Program-made: the position numbers and the translations under genes
Notes under the pieces: generated by a model
The model's database searches: none
What the model saw: the letters and a program-made list of their open reading frames with translations, nothing else
Told to the model about the DNA's origin: nothing
Shown here: positions 26,990 through 34,551 of the stretch, piece by piece
Position numbering within the stretch: the first letter of the stretch is position 1
How the letters are laid out: each line of letters starts with the position of its first letter
NCBI GenBank assembly: GCA_013214545.1
Contig: JABSQB010000015.1
Span: 1-64,000, forward strand
Reading direction: 5' to 3'
DNA length: 64,000 bases
Origin: Henriciella sp.
GTDB taxonomy: Bacteria > Pseudomonadota > Alphaproteobacteria > Caulobacterales > Hyphomonadaceae

Positions 26990-27709
26990 ATGTCTGCACC
27001 GATTACTGACAAGCCGCCCATCGTGGACCGAAGCTTTGTCGACAAGTTCATGGTCTCAGTCGACCGACCGCTCGACTACGGCGTCTATTTCCTGTTCCAT
27101 GACTGGTGGGAAGGCGCCACGACGGAGGCCATCGACGCCTACATGGAAGAGCTGCACAATATTCCCGGCGCTACGGACTTCCTGAAAGAAGGCTATATTG
27201 CTGAACCGCTGACCGTTGAGGGCCTGCGCGATTATGGGCCTGGCACACTCGGCGCCGCCTATCGCGACTTTGTCGAAGAGAACAATCTGATCGAGAACTT
27301 CGGCCGCGACTATCGCGCGTTTCAGAAACAGCTCAAATCCTTCGGCAAGCTCGACCGAATGCCAGAAGACATGGCCTATATGATGGTCCGCGGGACGCAG
27401 CTGCATGACTTCATGCACGTCCTCACCGGTTATGGTGCGACCATTCCGGGTGAGCTCGCGCTCGCGTCCTATTATCTGTCGCAAATCCGGTTCCCATATC
27501 ACGCCATCCGGCTCGCCGTGACGATGGCGCATACGGCCTTGGTCGCGCCGAAAGGCGTCGTCCCGAGCATGGATGCGTTTGTGGATGGTTGGTACTATGG
27601 CCGCAACTCGACCAATATCAATTTCGAGAAATGGGAAGAGCGGATGGGCGAGCCGCTGGCTGTGTTGCAAGCAGAAATGAACTTGCGCCAGATTGCGAAA
27701 GCCGCCTAA
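26990..27709 (+). CDS. Coq4-family protein
   Basis: 239 residues from ATG 26990 (AGAAGGAATTCC upstream). The defining metal motif HDxxH-x11-E is present as H139DFMH143 and Glu155, in the context LHDFMHVLTGYGATIPGE. Coq4 acts in ubiquinone biosynthesis and was recently linked to removal of the ring C1 carboxyl; bacterial relatives near accessory catabolic genes are not characterised. Its position between two TetR genes and beside PhyH, away from ubi genes, hints at a regulated accessory role. The C-terminus matches family length. Confidence 0.88.
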   Translation: MSAPITDKPPIVDRSFVDKFMVSVDRPLDYGVYFLFHDWWEGATTEAIDAYMEELHNIPGATDFLKEGYIAEPLTVEGLRDYGPGTLGAAYRDFVEENNLIENFGRDYRAFQKQLKSFGKLDRMPEDMAYMMVRGTQLHDFMHVLTGYGATIPGELALASYYLSQIRFPYHAIRLAVTMAHTALVAPKGVVPSMDAFVDGWYYGRNSTNINFEKWEERMGEPLAVLQAEMNLRQIAKAA

Positions 27710-27718
27710 ACCGCCTGT

Positions 27719-28324
27719 ATGGCACGACCCAAGGCGACTCCGGAACAACGCGCAGAGGTTCGCCGCTCCATCAAGCGCGCGGCAGCTGAGCTATACCGCG
27801 AGGAAGGCTTAGGAGCTGTCTCCGCCCGTGCCGTGGCAAAGAAAGCCGGTGTTTCGGTCGGCACGATCTATTCCTATTTCGGCGATCTGGCGGGCCTCGG
27901 ACAGTCGCTCTGGGAAGGCCGCGTTGCGCGCCAGGAAGAGGTGTTTCGAGAAACCGCCGCGCAGCATGAAGACCCGATCACACAGATCAAGGCACTGCTG
28001 GACGCCTATCTGACCTTCGGTATTGAGCAGCACGAGCTTTATCGCAGCGTCTTGCTGTTTGTCCGTCCTGCCGCGATGGGCGAGCCTGTGCGCCAGGAGG
28101 TTCGCACCTTCGCGTTTCCCACTCTGCTGAATGCAGCGATTGAACGGGGTCAGGCCGCGGGACAAGTCCGCGAGGGCGATGCCGGTGAACTGACCCAACT
28201 GCTCTGGTCCGGCGTTCACGGTGCCATCGCCCTGCCAATCAATCTAGCGCGGGTTGAGCTGAAGTCGGTTGAGGAGTTGAAGACCGTGACAATCGATCGC
28301 CTGTTGAGCATGCTCAATCCCTGA
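27719..28324 (+). CDS. TetR-family regulator
   Basis: 201 residues. The HTH domain is IKRAAAELYREEGLGAVSARAVAKKAGVSVGTIYSYFGDLAGL. The ligand domain includes TLLNAAIERGQAAGQVREGD and LLWSGVHGAIALPINL, common in TetR_C_13-like proteins. It starts 9 bp after the Coq4-family stop, so it is co-transcribed with it and could be its regulator or sense a product. No operator was resolved for it. Confidence 0.9.
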   Translation: MARPKATPEQRAEVRRSIKRAAAELYREEGLGAVSARAVAKKAGVSVGTIYSYFGDLAGLGQSLWEGRVARQEEVFRETAAQHEDPITQIKALLDAYLTFGIEQHELYRSVLLFVRPAAMGEPVRQEVRTFAFPTLLNAAIERGQAAGQVREGDAGELTQLLWSGVHGAIALPINLARVELKSVEELKTVTIDRLLSMLNP

Positions 28325-28334
28325 CGCGGACTCG

Positions 28335-28802
28335 CTATTTCATCCCCAACTCATCTCGCGTTCGGATCGCCTTGGCAGCGCTCACCCTTACCAGGTGGCG
28401 GCCTTTCTCGTCGCGCCAGTCAGCCTCGACAAAGCCGGTCGTGCGTCCGCGTGAAACCAGCCGGCCCTCAATCGTGATCAGGCCGTGCGGGACCGGGCGG
28501 AAGATGCGGGTCTGCAGCTCCGTCGTGGTGAACCATTCGCCATCTTCGAGGGCTGAGGCCATACACATCGAAACGATATGATCGCTGAGGCCTGCGACCC
28601 AGCCGCCAAACACGCGCCCGCCCGAAATGTCCCGGTCGCCGTCATTCGGCCACGCGTAGCGGACATAGCCATAGCGCACCTCTTTCAGCCATTCTTCCGG
28701 GCGGATGCCGAGATTGCGAATGCCCGCAGGCTTCTCCCATTCATTCGATCTCAGTCGATCGAAGAAACCCTGCTGCTCTTCTGAAAGTTCGGTCCGGCTC
28801 AT
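28335..28802 (-). CDS. PaaI-type hotdog thioesterase
   Basis: 155 residues from ATG 28802, whose codon overlaps the stop of the upstream RidA gene (ATGA). The hotdog signature is DRDISGGRVFGGWVAGLSDHIVSM, followed by FRPVPHGLITIEGRLVSRGRTTGFVEADWRDEKGRHLVRVSAAKAI, matching the PaaI/YdiI beta-sheet pattern. The probable reaction is hydrolysis of an acyl-CoA. It is the last gene of the leftward five-gene run. Confidence 0.83.
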   Translation of the reverse strand: MSRTELSEEQQGFFDRLRSNEWEKPAGIRNLGIRPEEWLKEVRYGYVRYAWPNDGDRDISGGRVFGGWVAGLSDHIVSMCMASALEDGEWFTTTELQTRIFRPVPHGLITIEGRLVSRGRTTGFVEADWRDEKGRHLVRVSAAKAIRTRDELGMK

Positions 28803-29197
28803 GCGGGGATGTAGGCCCTGGCTTTCAGCTCGACAAAGCCGAGTGGATTGAATAGGGACGAAATCCCGATCAGCGTGTAGCAAGAGAAGAACGGCCCCGG
28901 CATCCATTTGGCCTTGGCCTGGAACATCGGCGTCATGTGTTTCTCAAAGTCGATATGATAGCCCGTAATATCGACCACATCTGCCATGCTGCCTCCGGCT
29001 TCGCGCAGGATCATATCGATCTCGCCAAAGGCTTCATCGGCGGCGCGGAAATAGGCCTCGTCGGTTGCTTCTTCACCTTCTTGCAAAGCAGCGATCACGC
29101 CAGAGCAGAACACCATGTCGCCGGCGCGCACGGCAGGCGCGAACTGCATCTGCTCTGTGCGCTCCTTGAGGCTATCAGGAACAATCATCTTGGGCAT
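28799..29197 (-). CDS. RidA (YjgF/YER057c)-family protein
   Basis: 132 residues from ATG 29197. Family blocks are FAPAVRAGDMVFCSGVI, an AFGEIDMILREAGGSMADVVDITGYHID segment and a late ELKARAYIPA, where the family Arg that binds the 2-aminoacrylate carboxylate normally lies in a C-terminal VExEAIAA-like stretch. RidA proteins deaminate reactive enamines; other subfamilies act in specific catabolic routes. Overlap of 4 bp with the downstream thioesterase and a 1-bp gap from the SDR gene indicate one operon. Confidence 0.87.
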   Translation of the reverse strand: MPKMIVPDSLKERTEQMQFAPAVRAGDMVFCSGVIAALQEGEEATDEAYFRAADEAFGEIDMILREAGGSMADVVDITGYHIDFEKHMTPMFQAKAKWMPGPFFSCYTLIGISSLFNPLGFVELKARAYIPA

Positions 29198-29198
29198 A

Positions 29199-29966
29199 TC
29201 AGACCACCGTCTGGCCGCCATCGACCACCATGATCTGACCGGTCATGAAGCTGCCAGCGTCTGAGGCCATATAGACGGCGGCGCCGGCAATCTCGACCGG
29301 TTCGCCAATGCGGCGCAGCGGCGTGGTCGAAGTGGCACGTTTCAGCGTGTCAGGATTTTCCCAGAGTGCGCGGGCGAAATCTGTCTTGATCAGGCCGGGT
29401 GCGATCGCGTTTACGCGGACATTGTCCGGGCCATATTCAGCGGCCAGGTTGCGCACCAGCTGGAAGTCTGCGGCCTTGGAAATGTTGTAAGCGCCGATGA
29501 CCGGCGAGGCGCGCAGGCCGCCAATCGAACTGACAATGATCACCGCGCCATCTTTGCGCTCTCGCATTTGTGGCACGCACATCTGCACCAGCCAGTGATT
29601 GGAGATGATATTGTTCGAGAGGATCTTTTCGAACGCATCATCAGAGATGCCTTCCATCGGGCCGTAATAAGGATTTGAGGCGGCGTTGCAGACGACAATA
29701 TCGATTTTGCCAAATGCTTCATTGGTTGCGCCGACCATGCGCTGCAGCTCTTCCTTGGAGGAGATATTGGCCGGGATGGCGATCGCGGTGCCGTCGCCAT
29801 GCTTTTCGTTCAGCGCCGCGGCGACCTCCTGACAAGGGCCGGGCTTGCGCGAACTGATGGTCACTTTAGCGCCTGCAGCAGCGAATTGCTCGGCAATCGC
29901 CTTGCCAATGCCGCGGGATGAACCGGTGATAATCGCTGATTTTCCTGATAGATCGAACAAGCTCAT
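29199..29966 (-). CDS. Short-chain dehydrogenase/reductase
   Basis: 255 residues from ATG 29966 (GGAGGG upstream). Classical SDR: TGSSRGIG cofactor motif (about residues 14-21), NAAS, catalytic Ser in IIVSSIGG and YNISK (Tyr-x-x-x-Lys), and the C-terminal VVDGGQTVV. Arg in the SSRK segment suggests NADP(H) preference. Such enzymes reduce or oxidise hydroxyacyl, steroid or alcohol groups. The gene lies between DUF423 upstream and RidA downstream. Confidence 0.93.
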   Translation of the reverse strand: MSLFDLSGKSAIITGSSRGIGKAIAEQFAAAGAKVTISSRKPGPCQEVAAALNEKHGDGTAIAIPANISSKEELQRMVGATNEAFGKIDIVVCNAASNPYYGPMEGISDDAFEKILSNNIISNHWLVQMCVPQMRERKDGAVIIVSSIGGLRASPVIGAYNISKAADFQLVRNLAAEYGPDNVRVNAIAPGLIKTDFARALWENPDTLKRATSTTPLRRIGEPVEIAGAAVYMASDAGSFMTGQIMVVDGGQTVV

Positions 29967-30041
29967 GGGAGCCCTCCTTGCATGACTGGTCTTGGCGCGG
30001 TGATACGCGCGCATAGCGTGCAAGAAAAGGGTTTCGCGAGG

Positions 30042-30389
30042 TCAGGCCTTGAGCGCTGCCCAGGCAATCAGTCCCCAACCGATGAGCAGGGCAATCCCGC
30101 CAATTGGCGTCACGGCACCTAACCAGCGCGGCGCGCCTAATGCCATGGCGTAAAGGGTTCCGGCGAAGATCGCAGCACCGATTAGGAGAACCAGCGCTGC
30201 GGTTGCGAACTTTGCGCCATCAGCAGCCGAGATTGCGGTCGCCAACACAGCGTGGACCAGCAGATAGAGCGTCGCGGTTTCCCACCATCCGACTTGTTTT
30301 TCGTCAAACCCGCTTTGCAGAGCGTGTGCCCCGAAGGCGCCAAGAGCGACGGCGACAAATCCAGCAAAGGCCCCAAGCGCGGTGATCAT
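30042..30389 (-). CDS. DUF423-family small membrane protein
   Basis: 115 residues with four membrane helices. The GALGAFAGFVAVALGAFGAHAL N-terminal motif and the YLLVHAVLA segment are typical of DUF423 (YgdD). Function is unknown in the family. The start codon overlaps the upstream hotdog gene's stop by 4 bp, and the SDR gene follows after 75 bp. Confidence 0.88.
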   Translation of the reverse strand: MITALGAFAGFVAVALGAFGAHALQSGFDEKQVGWWETATLYLLVHAVLATAISAADGAKFATAALVLLIGAAIFAGTLYAMALGAPRWLGAVTPIGGIALLIGWGLIAWAALKA

Positions 30390-30811
30390 GAAGACGACTC
30401 CAACGGGATAGAGTAATTCACGACCGCATGACTGGAGAGCTTGTCGCTCCCTTCGGCGCGGACATCGACGCTGATCACAGCGAGCGTCCTACCGAGTTTG
30501 AGCAAATGCGCTTCGGCCACGACGGCATCACCGATGCAAGGGCGCATGAAATTGATATTGAGATTACTGGTCAGCGCCATCGGCGTAATTCCGATGCGGG
30601 TGAAGACCGCGATGTAAGCCGCGCTGTCAGCGATCCCCATTTGCATCGGACCGTTGATATAGCCGCCTGGGCGAATATTCCCGGCATCTACCTCCTGACG
30701 CACACGGTCATAATTCTCGCGCACCTCGAGGACGCGTTCGGATTCCCCGGCGCCTTTGAAGACTGAGTCATAGAAGGCGTTGACTTCTTCCTTGGTCACT
30801 TTGCAGCTCAT
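30386..30811 (-). CDS. Hotdog-fold thioesterase (PaaI-like)
   Basis: 141 residues. The hotdog core is GGYINGPMQMGIADSAAYIAVF, then ALTSNLNINFMRPCIGDAVVAEAHLLKLGRTLAVISVDVRAE, the standard order for YbdB/PaaI-type acyl-CoA thioesterases. It is the first gene of the leftward run and overlaps DUF423 by 4 bp. It is a different member from the thioesterase at 28335, so this operon carries two hotdog proteins. Confidence 0.85.
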   Translation of the reverse strand: MSCKVTKEEVNAFYDSVFKGAGESERVLEVRENYDRVRQEVDAGNIRPGGYINGPMQMGIADSAAYIAVFTRIGITPMALTSNLNINFMRPCIGDAVVAEAHLLKLGRTLAVISVDVRAEGSDKLSSHAVVNYSIPLESSS

Positions 30812-30841
30812 GTTTTCCCTCCGGCAGGCATTGACGCCCGC

Positions 30842-30857
30842 TTGGCTTGAAGGCCAA
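30842..30857. promoter_or_regulatory. Palindrome in the hotdog / DUF7064-like divergent region
   Basis: TTGGC at 30842-30846 and GCCAA at 30853-30857 form a dyad with a 6-bp centre, in the 98-bp spacer between the two divergent operons. It could bind one of the nearby TetR proteins; the evidence is position and symmetry only. Confidence 0.3.
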
Positions 30858-30909
30858 CCTACAGGGGCGAGCGGATCCGAAAAGAGATCACGCCACGGGA
30901 GGCCTTCTG

Positions 30910-32007
30910 ATGCTCACCAAAGGTGACGAATATCCAATTCACCAGACGCCCGAACCTGTCGCAGTCGCGGGCTCGGACCGAAATTTCTACGACCGGTTTT
31001 TCTTCAATGGCTATTCAGACGATGGGTCGGTGTTCTTCGCCGCCGCCTTTGGCGTTTATCCGCATTTGAATGTCATGGACGGCGCGGTTTCGATCCTCAA
31101 GGATGGCGTTCAAAAATCGATCCATGTCTCACGCATGATGGGCATGGAGCGGATGGACACTACGGTGGGTCCAATGAGCGTCGAAGTTGTCGAGCCGCTG
31201 AAACAAGTTCGCTTGCGGCTCGAAGAGACCGAAGGCATCGCGCTGGACGTACAATTTAGCGGCCGGCACTTCCCGATCGAGGAACCGCGCTTCACTCATC
31301 GCCAGGGACCGCGCATGCTGATCGATTGCACGCGGATGACCCAGAACGGAAACTGGCAAGGCTCGCTCAGCGTCGATGGGGAGCAGATCGAAGTAAAAGA
31401 CTTCCTCGGCACTCGAGATCGCAGCTGGGGTGTGCGGCCGATCGGGCAGCGTGATCCGCAGCCTGTCTTGCCGATGCAGTTGCCGCAATTCTACTGGCTC
31501 TGGGCACCAATCAATTTCCCCAATCTCTCGCTCTACTTTCACGTCAATGAAGATGGCGCGGGCGGGGCCTGGAATACGCGCTCTGTGCTGGCCATGGACG
31601 GCGCGGATCATGATGAGCTGTTGCATCTCAATCGACCGAAGATGGATGTTACCTGGCGCGAAGGTACGCGCCGTGCGGCGCAAGCGGTTCTGCAAGTGGA
31701 AGACGGCCAGGGGCGCGCGCATGAGGTCAGCTATGAGTCGATCTCGACCTTTATGATGAAGGGGATCGGCTATGGCCATCCGGAAATGAGCCATGGTACC
31801 TATCGCGGCGATCTGAGCGTCACGCGAGAGGATTTGACCCCGGACAATCTGCCTTGGCAGCAGCCAGAAAACCTTCACATCCAGGCGATTGTCAAAGCCA
31901 CACATAAAGGCCCGGATGGCGAAGCGAGCGAGGGGATCGGTATCCTGGAACAACTCGCACTTGGGCCGCACGCGCCAAGCGGCTGGAAGGATGTGATGGA
32001 TGCTTGA
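30910..32007 (+). CDS. DUF7064/DUF7065-like (CrtC-like fold) protein, function unknown
   Basis: 365 residues from ATG 30910 (GGGAGGCC upstream). The family look is the YDRFFFNGYSDDGSVFFAAAFGVYPHLNVMDGA N-terminus and RDRSWGVRP in the middle, followed by a second lipocalin-like beta half (FYWLWAPINFPNLSLYFHVNED). No signal peptide. Proteins like this recur beside phosphotransferase, SDR and acyl-CoA genes in actinobacteria and sphingomonads, suggesting a role in processing bulky lipids or steroids, but none is characterised as far as I know. The last 8 bp overlap the next gene. Confidence 0.72.
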   Translation: MLTKGDEYPIHQTPEPVAVAGSDRNFYDRFFFNGYSDDGSVFFAAAFGVYPHLNVMDGAVSILKDGVQKSIHVSRMMGMERMDTTVGPMSVEVVEPLKQVRLRLEETEGIALDVQFSGRHFPIEEPRFTHRQGPRMLIDCTRMTQNGNWQGSLSVDGEQIEVKDFLGTRDRSWGVRPIGQRDPQPVLPMQLPQFYWLWAPINFPNLSLYFHVNEDGAGGAWNTRSVLAMDGADHDELLHLNRPKMDVTWREGTRRAAQAVLQVEDGQGRAHEVSYESISTFMMKGIGYGHPEMSHGTYRGDLSVTREDLTPDNLPWQQPENLHIQAIVKATHKGPDGEASEGIGILEQLALGPHAPSGWKDVMDA

Positions 32008-33046
32008 GGAAGAGCTTGCCGCCAAATTCGCGGCCTATGCCGAGGCGCGCTTGCCGGGCGCTAAAAACGCCCGGGTCGAGAGCATCAAACGCATTCATGG
32101 CGGCGCCAGTCGGCAAACCTATTCCATCGATCTTGCCTATGAAGATGCGACGGGTCCCAAGGTTAAAGGTCTGATCCTGCGCAGGGACCCGCCGGACAGT
32201 CTGATCGATACCGAGCGCCGGATCGAGTATGCCGCGATCAAGAGCGCCTATGGTCAGCGTGACTTGCCGGTGCCGGAAGCGCTGTTCCTCGAAACCGACC
32301 CAGCCGCGCTCGGCGCGCCTTTCTTCGTCATGGGCCGGATCGAAAAAGGCGATCCGGTCAATCCGTTCAAGATCGAAGATATCGAGCCGCACCGCGCTGA
32401 GATCGGAAAGCAGTTCTTCCAGCACCTTGGGTCTATTGCGGCGTTGCCCGTCGAAGGCTCAGCTCTTGCCGAGGAAACCGAGATTCCCGCCGCTGACGCA
32501 TGTTGGCGCAGAGAGCTTAATTATTGGGCGAATGAAATCCGCTCCAATGCCAAAGACCCTCAGCCCGTGGCTGAAGCCGCGATCCGGCATCTGGAACGCA
32601 ATCCGCCGCCACCCGCGCAGCGCCTCTCGATTGTCCATGGCGATTATCGAACTGGCAATTATCTGCAGGATGGCGAAGGCACCATGACCGCCATTCTGGA
32701 TTGGGAAATGGCGCATATTGGCGACCCTTATGAAGATCTTGCCTGGGCGACGGACTTGCTCTGGTGCGGCAATGATCAGGAACGCGCCGCCGGTTTGCTG
32801 CCCTGGCCGGAAGCGATTGCCACATGGCAGGAAGCCTCGGGCTGCACTTTCGACCCGGCTGCATTTGAGTGGTGGTCCTTGTTCGCGCATGTCAAAGCGC
32901 TGGGCATCTGGGTGACGTCTGAAAAAGCCTACGCGGCCGGCGACAATGATGATCCGATCCTCGCCTGGTCGGGCTGGTTCACCCATGCTGCGCACGAGCT
33001 GATGCTGGCGATGCGGCTTGGGCCCAAATACGGAGCAGGGGCATGA
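32000..33046 (+). CDS. APH-fold phosphotransferase (ACAD10/11-like kinase family)
   Basis: 348 residues. The aminoglycoside-phosphotransferase-like motif is IVHGDYRTGNYLQDGEG (catalytic Asp), and ILDWEMAHIGDPYEDLAWA supplies the metal-binding Asp. The N-terminal RIHGGASRQTYSIDL is the nucleotide-loop region. Homologues fused to or beside acyl-CoA dehydrogenases phosphorylate hydroxyacyl-CoAs so that phosphate can be eliminated. A kinase for a 4-hydroxyacyl-type substrate is therefore a reasonable inference here. It overlaps the previous gene by 8 bp and the next by 4 bp. Confidence 0.87.
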   Translation: MLEEELAAKFAAYAEARLPGAKNARVESIKRIHGGASRQTYSIDLAYEDATGPKVKGLILRRDPPDSLIDTERRIEYAAIKSAYGQRDLPVPEALFLETDPAALGAPFFVMGRIEKGDPVNPFKIEDIEPHRAEIGKQFFQHLGSIAALPVEGSALAEETEIPAADACWRRELNYWANEIRSNAKDPQPVAEAAIRHLERNPPPPAQRLSIVHGDYRTGNYLQDGEGTMTAILDWEMAHIGDPYEDLAWATDLLWCGNDQERAAGLLPWPEAIATWQEASGCTFDPAAFEWWSLFAHVKALGIWVTSEKAYAAGDNDDPILAWSGWFTHAAHELMLAMRLGPKYGAGA

Positions 33047-33468
33047 GTGATATCGGAATGATCCTGCAGCGCCTCGGCAATACGCTGGTGACCGGCGTCG
33101 CGCCGAAGCTGGAAGGCGACTATGCCGCGGGCCATGCGATGATGACCGGGGTCATGGCGGTGATGGCTGGCGAGGCCTGGGACAATGCTGCCGACCGTTT
33201 GGTCAATGAAATCGCTGGGATGCGCGGATTGCTCGCTTTGGCCGGTAAAAATGTCACCGTCGCCAAGAGTGAAAGCGTCAAAATCTCAGACCTGACAGCT
33301 GAACGCGATGAGCTGGCGCGCTATCTGATCACGCTGCAAATGTCGCTGGAAGCGCGCGAAGATCAGGAAGCCAAAGACCTCAATGCAAAGATCTGGATGC
33401 ACCTCATGGGCACGGCGATGGCGCGTATGCCCAGCCCGCCAGAGTTTCCCGACGCCGACGAAGCGTGA
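33043..33468 (+). CDS. Small conserved-looking protein, translationally coupled to the phosphotransferase
   Basis: 141 residues. It is helical throughout, with MLQRLGNTLV-type start, a GHAMMTGVMAVMAGEAW segment that is Met/Ala-rich and a C-terminal heptad-like stretch ELARYLITLQMSLEARED. No signal peptide and no recognised domain. ATG overlaps the phosphotransferase TGA (ATGA), and the DUF7064-like gene begins the same operon, so it is likely a partner in the same process. I know this gene order from similar loci but no function for it. Confidence 0.65.
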   Translation: MSDIGMILQRLGNTLVTGVAPKLEGDYAAGHAMMTGVMAVMAGEAWDNAADRLVNEIAGMRGLLALAGKNVTVAKSESVKISDLTAERDELARYLITLQMSLEAREDQEAKDLNAKIWMHLMGTAMARMPSPPEFPDADEA

Positions 33469-33621
33469 GTCGGTAACGGGCGCTGCTGCACGCGGACTCT
33501 CGTAATTTTTCTCGAATCCGGAAATATGACACCAGTGTTCAACCAGCTGCAGGGGCCAGGGCTGGCGGGCGAATGCCCACATTCCTGGCCGGGAGAGGCA
33601 GCCAACAAGGGGAATTGAACC

Positions 33622-34482
33622 ATGTCAGATGAACCAAGAGAAACACCAGAAGCGGCGCCAGAACCACAACAGGACGTCACCCAGGCCTGGAAAGCGACGC
33701 AGGATCAAAAGTCCAAAGCAACGCGTTTACGGATCTTTGCCGCAATAGCCTGGGTCATCGCGATCGGCGCTGAGATTGCCGGAATTGTCATGCTGCTCCA
33801 GGGCCGCTTCGACACAGGCGGATTGCCGATCCTGATCGGTCTGCTGGTCGCCATGGCGATTTTTGCGATTGCCGGTAACCTGATGTGGAAGAATGCCAAC
33901 AAGCATGATCCCGCTAGCAAAGAAGATGGCTTCAAGTTCTTCTTCCAGAATCAGCTTGGCGCCATCATCACGATGATTGCCTTCCTGCCATTGCTGGCCC
34001 TGATCCTGATGGACAAGGACATGGACCCGAAGAACAAACAGATCGCCGGCGGCGTCGGCGCTGTCCTGGCCGTCATCGCGGTACTGTTCGGGGTGAGCTA
34101 TGACCCACCATCAGTCGAGCAATATACCGAAGACATGAATGAGTGCGCGCGCCAGATCAATGCCGGCGAGCCGACCACAGCCTGTTCGCCGGAAGTCGCT
34201 GAGCAAGCCGAGGAGATCGCAAGAGACGCCGAAGCTGTCGCCGAAGCGACACGCGATGCCGACAATCCAAACGGCCGCGATGTGGTCTACTGGATTGCCC
34301 CGCCAGATGGCGAAAAGCATGACTCACCGCGCGTGTTCCATCTATGCGAGAATGTCAGTCCGCTGCGCGACAAGGACGTTGTCAGTGGCAGCGTGGCCGA
34401 AGCTTATAAGCAAAATGCCAAGCGGATCACCAAACAGCTCACCATGGAGCAGAACCAATGTGGGTTCGAAGTGGCTGAATAA
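33622..34482 (+). CDS. Membrane protein of unknown function
   Basis: 286 residues. An acidic N-terminus precedes four membrane helices (about 37-60, 69-90, 112-131 and 142-161). A soluble C-terminal part of about 120 residues has three Cys (ECARQ, TACSPE, HLCEN) plus a fourth near the end (NQCGF). The Cys pattern suggests disulfides, so that domain may be periplasmic. No family recognised. It is flanked by a clear terminator; the upstream 153-bp gap has no visible motif. Confidence 0.6.
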   Translation: MSDEPRETPEAAPEPQQDVTQAWKATQDQKSKATRLRIFAAIAWVIAIGAEIAGIVMLLQGRFDTGGLPILIGLLVAMAIFAIAGNLMWKNANKHDPASKEDGFKFFFQNQLGAIITMIAFLPLLALILMDKDMDPKNKQIAGGVGAVLAVIAVLFGVSYDPPSVEQYTEDMNECARQINAGEPTTACSPEVAEQAEEIARDAEAVAEATRDADNPNGRDVVYWIAPPDGEKHDSPRVFHLCENVSPLRDKDVVSGSVAEAYKQNAKRITKQLTMEQNQCGFEVAE

Positions 34483-34507
34483 GCCGACGCTGCGGTCGAA
34501 ACAAAGT

Positions 34508-34546
34508 CCGGCGATACCTGCAAATCGGGTATCGCCGGTTTTTTTT
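34508..34546 (+). terminator. Rho-independent terminator
   Basis: Perfect 11-bp stem CCGGCGATACC / GGTATCGCCGG (34508-34518, 34528-34538) with a 9-base loop and eight T at 34539-34546. It starts 25 bp after the membrane protein's stop and just before the convergent PhoX-like gene. Confidence 0.95.
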
Positions 34547-34551
34547 AACCG

